Source: Paenibacillus silvestris (GTDB taxonomy: Bacteria > Bacillota > Bacilli > Paenibacillales > NBRC-103111). From it: 39,916 nucleotides of DNA. Made by a program: the position numbers and the translations under genes. This document shows, one piece after another, positions 16,434-24,754 of the stretch (position 1 is its first letter; each line of letters starts with the position of its first letter). The stretch spans positions 79,359 through 119,274 of the forward strand of contig NZ_WTUZ01000005.1 of assembly GCF_009882985.1 (NCBI RefSeq), written 5' to 3'. A model generated the notes under the pieces. It saw nothing but the letters and a program-made list of their open reading frames with translations. It did not search any database and was not told the DNA's origin.

Positions 16434-17539
16434 AGAGAGCCTGGAAATCTGCTTTGGTCGGCTGCATCATGTTATCCCTTTGTGGATGCTGGGACGTAAA
16501 GAACATTCAATACTTCAATTTCGTTAATATGATAGGTATCGATTATATCGACGGAAAATATAAAATCTATGCGCAGATCAATGATCTCGCATCCATGGCG
16601 AAACAAGAAGGAAGCGGAAACACTCTGAATCCAATCGTTGTTGGAAAAGGCGAAGGCGAAAGTATTGGGGTGGCGATGTTCGACCTGCTGAAGGAAAGCC
16701 AGATGCGAATGGATTTGACACAGACTAAAGTGTTTATATTTAGCGATCGCCTGCTTGCCAAGGGGATCTTCAATATCCATGACGACTTGATGCGAACGCG
16801 CGATCAACGCTATACACCCTGGGTATTTGCTACAAATGAAGACCTCAGCAAGATACTAAGCACAAAACCGATCACCGGCAGTTCCTCTATTAACACAGTG
16901 TACTACCAGCCTAATCTCTTATATAAGCAGATGCAATCATCCTTTGAGCCATTGAATTATCAGAAGTTCGTCCGATCTTCACGGGAACCATTCGAGACGA
17001 CACTGCTGAATCATTTAAAACTCTCCCAGAGCTGGGACAAAGATGGTAAGCCATTTACACTGCCAATCGTGAATGGCCTTGTCGCTTTGAAGAACGGAAA
17101 GAGCGAAGCCAGCTTCAACCGTAAAGAAGTAAGCGGAGTGAAATGGTTAAAAGAGAGAACATTACGCGGTATCCTCCCCATCAAGGACGATCAAGGTACA
17201 TTCGTTGGAACTGCAGCGCTAAAGAACAATAAGGTAAAGAAAACACCCACATATAGGAACGGTAAACGAGTCGTAAAACTAGACATTAGCATGGACGCAT
17301 CCATTCGAGAGCAGAAGAAACCTCTCGGGCTGAATGAAATGAATATGTTGATTAAGAAGAACCTCGTGGATGAAATAATAAAAACCTATGAAGTTGGGAA
17401 GAAACGATCCGTTGACATATACTCTTTGAACGAAGTCTGGTATCGCAAAGGTTTGACCGTCAATGAAGATATTCCGGATCTCGAGCTGCATATTAAAGTC
17501 AATCTCTTGGCTACGAATATGTTTGAGTTGCGGGACTAG
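16430..17539 (+). CDS. Spore germinant receptor lipoprotein C (GerAC family), operon 1
   Basis: A 369-aa GerC-family lipoprotein. The signal peptide ends in the lipobox L-C-G-C20, followed by WDVKNIQYFNFVNMIGIDY, the typical start of mature GerC proteins. The protein then follows the family pattern (KVFIFSDRLLAKG, RDQRYTPWVFAT, PIVNGLVALKNGK, VKLDISMDASIRE). It is anchored to the outer face of the spore inner membrane and completes the receptor. It overlaps the A gene by ATGA. After its stop, 178 bases separate it from the convergent murF-type gene. Confidence 0.93.
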   Translation: MKRAWKSALVGCIMLSLCGCWDVKNIQYFNFVNMIGIDYIDGKYKIYAQINDLASMAKQEGSGNTLNPIVVGKGEGESIGVAMFDLLKESQMRMDLTQTKVFIFSDRLLAKGIFNIHDDLMRTRDQRYTPWVFATNEDLSKILSTKPITGSSSINTVYYQPNLLYKQMQSSFEPLNYQKFVRSSREPFETTLLNHLKLSQSWDKDGKPFTLPIVNGLVALKNGKSEASFNRKEVSGVKWLKERTLRGILPIKDDQGTFVGTAALKNNKVKKTPTYRNGKRVVKLDISMDASIREQKKPLGLNEMNMLIKKNLVDEIIKTYEVGKKRSVDIYSLNEVWYRKGLTVNEDIPDLELHIKVNLLATNMFELRD

Positions 17540-17640
17540 TTTCTACTTTTAGAAAAACGTCCTTAAGGTAAAATCTAATAAATTATTCGTTGGTTTACAA
17601 ATATTTTCCTCCACTATTCTGCCCGCTACTTTAGTGATGA

Positions 17641-17672
17641 AATAAAAAAAGAGCTGCTGCAATGCAGCTCAT
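17641..17672 (-). terminator. Rho-independent terminator of the MurF-type gene
   Basis: On the minus strand GAGCTGC-ATTGCA-GCAGCTC is followed by TTTTTTTATT. It lies 47 bases past the stop of the gene at 17718. Confidence 0.85.
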
Positions 17673-17717
17673 ACGCTATAGTTCTTCGTTAGAGCTTAAT
17701 AAAATAAACGTATTGTA

Positions 17718-19106
17718 TTATAATAAATTTTGCAATATTGTCTCTAATTGCATCCCTCTCGATCCCTTCAGTAAGATTACATCTTCTTGCTTTATAATGT
17801 TTCTTAATTTTTCAGTTAAATCTTCTTTGTTCGAAAATGCCTGGACACTACCTTTGTGAAATTTTTCTTCTGCTTCTAATGCGATATATTTTCCGAGAGT
17901 GCCGACCGTATAAATAAAATCAATTTTGGTTGGATTAATATTCCTCCCTATGTCCCGATGGAACTCTTGCTCTTGTTCACCTAATTCGAGCATGTCTCCT
18001 AAAATTAAAAATTTTCTTGCATATCCGTTTAATTCTTCAAAGGTTTTTATTGCAGCGGTCATCGAATTGGGGCTTGCATTCCATGCATCATTTATTATGG
18101 TAAATCCAAAGGGTGAGACTACTTTCTCCATTCTCATACCGGTTATTTTCAAATCTCTAAAGCCCGTTTCCATCTCTGCAGGACCAATACCAAGTATTGT
18201 GGCTACTGCAATTGTCGCAAGTGCATTTGATACATTATGTGCACCAAGAAGAGGTATGTAAAACTTATCGTCACCGACTGTAAAAAAAGATCCTTCTGAG
18301 TTTGTTAGAGTGGTTCCCACATAATAATCATTTGTATCGTCTTCCCCAAAGCTAATAATAGAGATCGGATTCTTGGCTCTAATTTTATTAAGACCATTGG
18401 TTAACAGTGGTTCATCCCCGTTGTAGATTAGAACTCCCTTATCTTGCAAGCCATTTACAATCTCTAATTTCGCGGCAGCAATTTCTTCCCTTGATCCAAG
18501 ACTTGATAAGTGTGACACACCAATCATTGTTATGACAGTAATGTCTGGCTGAGCTATGCGGGTGAGTCGATCGATTTGACCACGCTCACTCATTCCCATT
18601 TCAATAACAGCAATTTCTGAATTCTTATCTATCTCTAGGATGGTCAAGGGAACTCCAATTTGGCTGTTTAAATTCCCGACTGTTTTATGTACTCGGTATT
18701 TTGTCTGTAATACAGAATTAATCATATCTTTTGTGGTTGTCTTACCATTGCTACCAGTAACACCAATTACTTTTATTGATAATTCCCTTCGATAATTAGT
18801 GGCCAATATTTGAAGTGCGTTCAAACAGTCATCAACATAAATTAACGGTAAATGAACAGGAGGATTGGGATGATCCTTTTGCCATAATGAGGCTATCGCT
18901 CCTTTGGATATTGCTTCTTCCACGTAATCGTGACCATCCAATTGTCTTATGATTGGGATAAATAAATTACGTGTCTGTACTGTTCTAGAATCAATGGAAA
19001 CCCCTTGAATCATAAGGTCATCATATACATTAGATAGTCCATTTCCTTCGGTCATCGTTTCTATAACTTTTAGTTTATGGCAAATCACAGAACCACCGCC
19101 AATCAA
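17718..19106 (-). CDS. murF: MurF-type UDP-MurNAc-tripeptide--D-alanyl-D-alanine ligase, solitary copy
   Basis: A 462-aa Mur ligase with all three domains: substrate-binding (GVSIDSRTVQTRNLFIPI), ATPase with P-loop G-S-N-G-K-T-T (residues 118-124) and the NLNSQIGVPLTI segment specific to MurF, and C-terminal (LGDMLELGEQEQEFHR, LLKGSRGM). MurF joins D-Ala-D-Ala to UDP-MurNAc-tripeptide in the cytoplasm. It is not beside ddl, mraY or other wall genes, so it may be a second copy with an altered dipeptide or acceptor specificity. The start is uncertain: TTG at 19106 has no clear ribosome site, while an in-frame GTG at about 19088 has GGTGG close upstream. Composition is AT-rich compared with the preceding ger genes. 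Confidence 0.85.
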   Translation of the reverse strand: MIGGGSVICHKLKVIETMTEGNGLSNVYDDLMIQGVSIDSRTVQTRNLFIPIIRQLDGHDYVEEAISKGAIASLWQKDHPNPPVHLPLIYVDDCLNALQILATNYRRELSIKVIGVTGSNGKTTTKDMINSVLQTKYRVHKTVGNLNSQIGVPLTILEIDKNSEIAVIEMGMSERGQIDRLTRIAQPDITVITMIGVSHLSSLGSREEIAAAKLEIVNGLQDKGVLIYNGDEPLLTNGLNKIRAKNPISIISFGEDDTNDYYVGTTLTNSEGSFFTVGDDKFYIPLLGAHNVSNALATIAVATILGIGPAEMETGFRDLKITGMRMEKVVSPFGFTIINDAWNASPNSMTAAIKTFEELNGYARKFLILGDMLELGEQEQEFHRDIGRNINPTKIDFIYTVGTLGKYIALEAEEKFHKGSVQAFSNKEDLTEKLRNIIKQEDVILLKGSRGMQLETILQNLL

Positions 19107-19350
19107 ATTAATATCAACCGAATTATTTAGTTCCCTTACATTAAGGATATTCCCTCCAGGGCTGTACTAAACAATATCATTTTATTTTTTCAACTATAAC
19201 GTTTCTCGTTAACTGAATGGATGAATTCTTGTCAATTATTATTGGTTATAGTTTTTGAAGCTAACGAATCCTATAAAGACACTAATCATTCCAAATATTA
19301 AAACTTTTACCCCACCTCCCGCAATTATACCTATATGTTTAGAACACATT

Positions 19351-19397
19351 AAAAAAAGAGGAAGAGGAGTACTGCCGCGAAGCAGGCTCCTCTTCTA
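19351..19397 (-). terminator. Rho-independent terminator of the DUF218 gene
   Basis: On the minus strand GAAGAGGAGcctGC...GCAGTACTCCTCTTC is followed by CTCTTTTTTT. The interval 19107-19350, upstream of the MurF-type gene, holds no gene I can support. Confidence 0.8.
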
Positions 19398-19424
19398 TCG
19401 TTTTCGTGAGCAAAATACGATTGG

Positions 19425-20114
19425 TTAACAATATTCTGATACATGATTTTCAAGACCCGCAATCTGATTGTCTAAAGGGGTAATATCCCCCTTCTTTCCA
19501 TAGCAAACTATACGCAAATATTCCCCATATACTAGGGAGCAATTTTTAGGAGTATTCATCCAATTGTGCCTTGTCATAATAGGCTCATCATCGGTAAAAT
19601 TTGTATCAAATGGATATGGTACATAACGAATGTGCGGTGGTAAATGCTTTGTTAATAGTCTCCATTGTCGCCCTGCACCATAGCTTTTTGTGATAAACAA
19701 CAAACTATTTATCTTATCGAAATTGAATATTTCTTTTGCAAACAAGACGTTATCTAAGGAGTTTTTAGAACGTTCTTCATACACAATAGCATCCGCTGGA
19801 ACACCATTAGAAATAAGATATGATACAATAACTCCTGCTTGGGGAACGTCTCCGTAATTCCAAGAAGGATGTATCATCCCCCATGTACTATTGTTTCCTG
19901 TGATAATAACAGCTTTACCTAACTTTTTTTGATAAGCTTCCAAAGGCTTTTCAAAATTCCCAGGATGAGACCCACCAAACAAAAAGATCGCATCACAAGC
20001 TACCGGCTCATGGATCTTAAGAAAACAAATATGAGTCATTTCCTCAATTTGTTTATTAGTAAGCTTTGGGACTTCTGGGTATTTAGAAATTGGTTTCTTT
20101 AGAATACATATCAC
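19425..20114 (-). CDS. DUF218 / YdcF-family protein
   Basis: A 229-aa protein of the YdcF/SanA/ElyC superfamily. Diagnostic segments are CDAIFLFGGSHPGN (strand, loop), KAVIITGNN, ERSKNSLDNVLFAKEIF (the family E-x-S-x-N-T-x-E-N-like stretch, here SKNSLDN) and LLFITKSYGAGRQ. Some members bind S-adenosylmethionine (YdcF) and others affect the envelope and vancomycin sensitivity (SanA, ElyC). Unlike SanA it has no N-terminal membrane anchor and should be cytoplasmic. The GTG start at 20112-20114 is nearly touched by GAGGAG; AAAGAG further up is the better-spaced site. It lies in the same direction as the MurF-type gene 318 bases downstream, with a terminator between. Confidence 0.8.
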   Translation of the reverse strand: MICILKKPISKYPEVPKLTNKQIEEMTHICFLKIHEPVACDAIFLFGGSHPGNFEKPLEAYQKKLGKAVIITGNNSTWGMIHPSWNYGDVPQAGVIVSYLISNGVPADAIVYEERSKNSLDNVLFAKEIFNFDKINSLLFITKSYGAGRQWRLLTKHLPPHIRYVPYPFDTNFTDDEPIMTRHNWMNTPKNCSLVYGEYLRIVCYGKKGDITPLDNQIAGLENHVSEYC

Positions 20115-20249
20115 TCCTCACTCTTTAATGGTTATGTAAAATAATATTCCAGTGCCTCCTCTACATTCCCTTTTTTTGTATTTTAGTATTACTGCCCTTT
20201 CGCTTAACGGTACAAAAAAACCTCTAACTGATCTTTACAATTGATTTTC

Positions 20250-20278
20250 TTGAAAACATGGGAATGTCAGGATAAGAT
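20250..20278 (+). promoter_or_regulatory. Probable SigA promoter of the ATP-grasp/esterase operon
   Basis: TTGAAA (20250-20255), a 17-base spacer and TAAGAT (20273-20278) end 31 bases before the ATG. Confidence 0.45.
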
Positions 20279-20309
20279 TTTAGATAATAGGAGTCAGGGA
20301 GGCAAATAA

Positions 20310-21497
20310 ATGAACTTTATTTTTTTTTCGCCGAATTATCCAAACTACTGCACGGAATTTTGCTTTCACTTGAAAGAACGCGGAGTCAATGTACTTGGCA
20401 TTAGCGATGTGGATTATTACCTACTTAACGAAAAGCTACAGTATTCGCTAACTGAGTATATCAAAGTAGATCGTCTGGAAAATTATGACGAGGTTCTGCG
20501 CGCGGTCGGTTACTATACCCATAAATATGGAAAAATTGATCGTTTCGAATCTCTTAACGAGCATTGGCTAGAGCTTGATGCGCACATTCGAACGGATTTC
20601 AACATTTTCGGGACGAAGCTCGATTTCATTTCAAATTTGAAACAAAAATCGAAGATGGAAAAGTTTTTCAAAAAAAGCGGTGTCGAGTCCATACGTTCCA
20701 TAACGAAATTCGATCGTGCGAAGGCAAAGAAATTCATTGAGAAAGTCGGCTATCCCGTTATTGTAAAACCGAATATAGGCGTGGGAGCGAACATGACTTA
20801 CAAAATCGCGAGCGAGTCGGAGCTCGAGCATTTCTTGCATACCAAACCGTCAGAAGTCGATTTTATTCTGCAAGAGCATATAGACGGCGTACTGCAAACC
20901 TACGATGGTCTTGTTAACAAAGATGGTGAAATCATATTTGCTGCAAGCCACGAATTTCCGCATAGCATCATGGAAAGCGTAAATTCTGGAAATCATTTCA
21001 GCTATTATTGTTTAAAGGAAGTAAGCGGGGAAATTGAAGCGGCCGGTAGAAAGATCATCCGAACCTATGGGATCAAAGAACGCTTCTTTCATCTCGAGTT
21101 TTTCAAATCTAATAGGGATGGAAATATTATTGCACTTGAAGTCAATATGAGGCCGCCCGGTTCGTGGATGACGGATGCGATCAATTACTCTTACGATATC
21201 GATATCTACGAACTATGGGCGAATATGGTTGTTAATAATCAGGTGGAAGGACCTTTTGTCGGGAAGTACTATACCGGGTTTGCCAGTCACAAAAACAACA
21301 TCCCCTACACCCATGGGCACGAAGAGATCATGCAGCAATATCCGCATGAAATTGTCCATCACTTCAGCATTGAGGATGTACAAAGCCAGTCAAGGGGAAA
21401 TTATGCGTATCAATTTCGCTCAAAGGATTTTGATGAAGTGAAACGAATTGAAGCTTTTATTCATGCAGTGAAAAACAGAGTCGAGGTGTATGCATGA
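20310..21497 (+). CDS. ATP-grasp carboxylate-amine ligase
   Basis: A 395-aa ATP-grasp enzyme. The N-terminal pre-ATP-grasp domain (1-110) starts MNFIFFSPNYPNYC. The ATP-binding lysine is K153 in VIVKPNIGVGAN, followed by QEHIDGVLQTYDGLV, and the Mg-ATP motif EVNMRPPG lies near residues 277-284 with LEFF before it. ATP-grasp ligases activate a carboxylate as acyl-phosphate and join it to an amine, commonly making dipeptides or tailoring small molecules. No biotin-carboxylase or purine-type extension is present. GGGAGG lies 7 bases before the ATG. It overlaps the next gene, an esterase, by 4 bases (ATGA), so the two are translationally coupled and should act on one metabolite. Confidence 0.88.
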   Translation: MNFIFFSPNYPNYCTEFCFHLKERGVNVLGISDVDYYLLNEKLQYSLTEYIKVDRLENYDEVLRAVGYYTHKYGKIDRFESLNEHWLELDAHIRTDFNIFGTKLDFISNLKQKSKMEKFFKKSGVESIRSITKFDRAKAKKFIEKVGYPVIVKPNIGVGANMTYKIASESELEHFLHTKPSEVDFILQEHIDGVLQTYDGLVNKDGEIIFAASHEFPHSIMESVNSGNHFSYYCLKEVSGEIEAAGRKIIRTYGIKERFFHLEFFKSNRDGNIIALEVNMRPPGSWMTDAINYSYDIDIYELWANMVVNNQVEGPFVGKYYTGFASHKNNIPYTHGHEEIMQQYPHEIVHHFSIEDVQSQSRGNYAYQFRSKDFDEVKRIEAFIHAVKNRVEVYA

Positions 21498-22246
21498 AAG
21501 TAACCTATCACAAGTCGTATAGTGACAACTTGCATAGGGACATGGAATACAAAACCTACGGACATCAAGGGAAGCCCGTTCTTGTTTTTCCCACCTCCTG
21601 CGGACGGTTTTATCAGTATGAGGATTCCGGTATGATCGGCACGTTGGAAAGTTATATTGAACAAGGCCAAATTCAAGTCTGGACATGCGACAGCATTGAC
21701 GAAGAGACATTTTATGCCAAGAACTCGACGGCCGATGAGAAAATGAAGTGCTATGACCAATATGATGCCTATGTGAAAGACGAACTCATTCCTTCTATTC
21801 TGCATCAAAACAAGGAGAACAACGGAGGAAGAACTCAGAAGATCTTGGCGACAGGATGTTCATTGGGGGCTTATCACAGTGCCAACATGTTTTTCCGGCA
21901 CCCACAATATTTTGACAGTTTAATTGCTTTAAGCGGTTTGTATTCAACCAATCGTTTTTTTGGAGAAGAGGTCCCTCCTTCAGCTTATTACCACTCCCCA
22001 CTTCATTATTTAAAAAACTTAGAGGACGATTCGTATCTGAATCCATACAGGAACAGCAAAATCATCATTTGCACAGGCCAAGGCGCTTATGAAGATTTAA
22101 TGCGATCGGAGACGCAGAAGCTCTTGGAAGTGCTGCAGGAGAAACACGTCCCAGCTTGCGTAGAATTTTGGGGGCACGATGTCAATCATGATTGGTACTG
22201 GTGGAGGAAACAAATCCTTTACTACATGAATCGGTGCTTATCTTGA
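21494..22246 (+). CDS. Esterase-family alpha/beta hydrolase (COG4947-like)
   Basis: A 250-aa alpha/beta hydrolase. The nucleophile elbow is G-C-S123-L-G-A-Y-H, an early strand reads GKPVLVFPTSCGRFYQYED, and the C-terminal histidine is in GHDVNHDWYWWRKQ. This wording is that of the short putative-esterase family often annotated as COG4947. There is no signal peptide. It is coupled to the upstream ATP-grasp gene by ATGA and followed by a strong terminator, so the operon has just these two genes. The substrate is unknown; hydrolysis or transfer of an ester, thioester or peptide made by the ligase is a natural guess. Confidence 0.85.
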   Translation: MKVTYHKSYSDNLHRDMEYKTYGHQGKPVLVFPTSCGRFYQYEDSGMIGTLESYIEQGQIQVWTCDSIDEETFYAKNSTADEKMKCYDQYDAYVKDELIPSILHQNKENNGGRTQKILATGCSLGAYHSANMFFRHPQYFDSLIALSGLYSTNRFFGEEVPPSAYYHSPLHYLKNLEDDSYLNPYRNSKIIICTGQGAYEDLMRSETQKLLEVLQEKHVPACVEFWGHDVNHDWYWWRKQILYYMNRCLS

Positions 22247-22277
22247 TCGCTGTTCTGGTACACTAAATACCAATACG

Positions 22278-22314
22278 AAAACAGACCCCACGATATCTCG
22301 TTGGGTCTGTTTTA
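22278..22314. terminator. Strong terminator between convergent genes
   Basis: AAAACAGACCC/GGGTCTGTTTT forms the main stem with an inner CGA/TCG. It has A and T runs on both flanks and can serve the esterase operon and the convergent gene ending at 22353. Confidence 0.85.
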
Positions 22315-22352
22315 ATAACGACATATGTCTTAATCTGTACCCGAAGAATTGT

Positions 22353-23300
22353 TCATTGGCTCAGACGATCCCTAATTACTTCAACAGAGAATTTAAACAG
22401 GAGGGCTTTATCCGGATCTTGGAATAAAGGGGCTCCCGCAAACATTTGCAATCCATAAGATGGTACTTGGGAAGTCGCTGATCTCGTAAGACTCATCGGA
22501 AAATCCAAAATATCCAGGATCAGTTGAACATTGCAATCTTGGGGTACAAATTGATGCGAATACTCGAGCCAAGTCCTTCCCCATCCCGGATTTTGGCCGC
22601 TCTTTTTGGAGTAAATAAGTGGTGTAAAAACGTCAATGGACTTTTGTAACAATCTGTAGTCCTGAGCGAATATTCGTGTCAAAGCCCCATCGAATTGTTC
22701 CGGAGTCCAAGGGCACATGTAAGCGCCAATAATACATTCTGGTAATTTGTTCTTTATTATTTCTGTATATTGAAGCGCAAATCCGGCTATTTTCCGGCAG
22801 TTGTGTAATGTCCACTCCCTAGGATATTCCGATAATATTTCATCCGGTGTCCTTGCATCAATATTTGTATGAAGACAAAAATCTTCGATACATGTGGAAC
22901 AGAAACAATTTTCTTGCAAATCGGGTTCCGGCTCTTCGAACCAACCTCCGTAAGTCAAATAGTCGAGCCAAATGCCTCTTGGTTGAAATCTTTTCAACCC
23001 CTCTGTCAATTGTTCCTCGATTTGGGACAGATACTCCTTTTGCGATAAGCATATGCCCTGTACCAGTTTGCCATAACGAATCGGTTTGCCGTCTTTTCCA
23101 ATTGGAATAAGTTCAGGATGCTGTCCAAAATCTGCTCGAAACGTTTTAAATTCCACGCAGGCATGCAAATCTCGTTTTTCACATGATGCAAACGAATGTT
23201 CGTTGAAACCATGAAACCAGACAGCATTAACCCCATAATCCTTCACATTATGGGGCAGGTCTGTGCTACCGTAAGGACCGAACAATAAAGGTATTGTCAT
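22353..23300 (-). CDS. Glycoside-hydrolase-like TIM-barrel protein
   Basis: A 315-aa cytoplasmic protein resembling the putative glycoside hydrolase TIM-barrel families. Strand ends carry VWFHGFNEHSF, CVEFKTFRADFG, GIWLDYLTYGGWFE (the D-Y pair is typical of these barrels) and CIIGAYMCPWTP. An inserted CFCSTC motif (about residues 132-137) may bind metal and also occurs in related uncharacterised hydrolases. AAGGAG lies 9 bases before the ATG. It is transcribed away from the aldo/keto reductase start, in the same direction and 65 bases downstream of it, so they may form an operon. No substrate can be assigned. Confidence 0.65.
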   Translation of the reverse strand: MTIPLLFGPYGSTDLPHNVKDYGVNAVWFHGFNEHSFASCEKRDLHACVEFKTFRADFGQHPELIPIGKDGKPIRYGKLVQGICLSQKEYLSQIEEQLTEGLKRFQPRGIWLDYLTYGGWFEEPEPDLQENCFCSTCIEDFCLHTNIDARTPDEILSEYPREWTLHNCRKIAGFALQYTEIIKNKLPECIIGAYMCPWTPEQFDGALTRIFAQDYRLLQKSIDVFTPLIYSKKSGQNPGWGRTWLEYSHQFVPQDCNVQLILDILDFPMSLTRSATSQVPSYGLQMFAGAPLFQDPDKALLFKFSVEVIRDRLSQ

Positions 23301-23365
23301 CGCAGCAATCTCCTTACAAGCTCAAGTTTTATAAAACGGCAGCTGCATGATGATTCACTTTCGTT

Positions 23366-24319
23366 TTATTCAGCGAATGCTTCATCCAATTGACGTACAT
23401 GCTCTTCGGAGAGTTCCCAGCCAACTGCTCCAACGTTTTCCTCCAGCTGCTCTAATCGACTCACACCTATGATTGCCGAAGATACGGCTGGACGATGGAC
23501 GATCCAGTTCAAGCTGACTTGTGCAGGAGTTTTTCCCAATTCGTTAGCTATTGCTCTCAACTGCTTGACCGCGTTCTGAAATTTTCCTGCCTTTTCGGCA
23601 ACTGCCGGCTCCATGTACCCACGGCTTCCTTCAGGAATCACATTCTCGTACTTTCCAGAGAGAATCCCTCCTCCTATAGGGCTGTACAGAATCATGCCAA
23701 CTCCTTGATCTACGCAAAGCGGCTGCAGCTCCTTCTCCACAGTCCTGTTGATCAGGCTGTAATTGGGCTGAACGGATACAAAACTTGAGATCTTGTTGAC
23801 ATCACTGACCCATAACGATTTGGCGAGGACCCATGCTGGAAAATTAGAGCATCCTATATATCTAACTTTGCCCTGACGAATCAAATCGTCATAAGCACGA
23901 AGAGATTCCTCCAGAGGGGTATCCCAATCTACGCCGTGTGCCTGATAAAGATCGATATAGTCTGTTCCAAGACGCCGAAGGCTATTTTCGACTTCTCTCA
24001 TGATATGTTGACGGGATTGCCCTTTGTCGTTCGGACCACTCCCTACTTCTCCGTGTACTTTTGTAGCTATGACAACATTATTTCGCATTCCTTTGACCGC
24101 TCGGCCGAGAATTTCTTCCGCTTCGCCGCCTGTATACCGATTAGCATTGTCAATTAAATTGATCCCTTTATCCACTGCGGCATGAATAATCCGTATCGAA
24201 TCCTCTGGGCTCACTTTGCCCGGCTTTCCCCAACGCGGGGTTGCGCTACCGAAATTCCAGCAGCCTAAGCTAATGCGAGATACCTTCAAGCCAGACTTCC
24301 CAAGTTTTACATATTCCAT
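23366..24319 (-). CDS. Aldo/keto reductase
   Basis: A 317-aa AKR with the full catalytic tetrad: D57 and Y62 in LIDNANRYTGG, K87 in ATKVHG, and H128 in YQAHGVD. The NADPH-binding C-terminal part (SSAIIGVSRLEQLEENV) is intact. It is of the AKR11/general-stress-protein-69 type by overall wording. AGGTG lies 7 bases before the ATG. The gene ahead of it is divergent, 435 bases away; the glycoside-hydrolase-like gene follows 65 bases downstream. Likely substrates are aldehydes or ketones, possibly sugar-derived given that neighbour. Confidence 0.93.
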   Translation of the reverse strand: MEYVKLGKSGLKVSRISLGCWNFGSATPRWGKPGKVSPEDSIRIIHAAVDKGINLIDNANRYTGGEAEEILGRAVKGMRNNVVIATKVHGEVGSGPNDKGQSRQHIMREVENSLRRLGTDYIDLYQAHGVDWDTPLEESLRAYDDLIRQGKVRYIGCSNFPAWVLAKSLWVSDVNKISSFVSVQPNYSLINRTVEKELQPLCVDQGVGMILYSPIGGGILSGKYENVIPEGSRGYMEPAVAEKAGKFQNAVKQLRAIANELGKTPAQVSLNWIVHRPAVSSAIIGVSRLEQLEENVGAVGWELSEEHVRQLDEAFAE

Positions 24320-24754
24320 GATCTCTCACCTCTCGTCAAAAAGAATAAGAATACTTTTCACAAACAAGTGCGTTTCTGCTTTAGGAAAGATATTCATCCT
24401 CCCCAAACATATGATCTAACATTTTCAATTATAGATAATCATTGCTGTTATGAGAAGAAGTGAAAACTTTTAAACTAAGTTACCTGAAGTTAACTGTGGC
24501 TCGAATGATGTGACATCATAACCTAAGCGACCAATAAACGCTTTCAAAATTTGTAGATGAACTTAGTAAAAACATCAGTGACGTTACGCAAAAGGGCTTG
24601 GACCCGTTCCGTTAGAAAGACGGGCCTTCAACTGCCGCGCAGCGCCTTCTCGGCATCAGAATGGCGTTTTCCAGTTTGATGGTTAAAATTACGTTTCTTT
24701 GATAAAAATAAATTCTAGAGCTGTTCATATTTAGATGAAGAGGTGGATTTGTTC
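24320..24754. other. 435-base gap without a supported gene
   Basis: It separates the divergent aldo/keto reductase and molybdoenzyme genes. There is a GC-rich imperfect palindrome around 24600-24628 (GGACCCGTTCCG...GACGGGCC). A minus-strand open stretch near 24470-24570 (LKAFIGRLGYDVTSFEPQL, then stop) reads protein-like but has no start, and I cannot assign it. Confidence 0.4.

Noticed and set aside
19205..19345. 36-codon minus-strand frame with one hydrophobic stretch (MCSKHIGIIAGGG...)
   Set aside because: The ATG has no ribosome site and the GGGAGG lies inside the frame with no start at a proper distance. Kept as non-coding.
24590..24680. GC-rich inverted repeats between divergent genes, considered as a small RNA or riboswitch
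   Set aside because: Stems are imperfect, there is no T run, and no known riboswitch core could be recognised.
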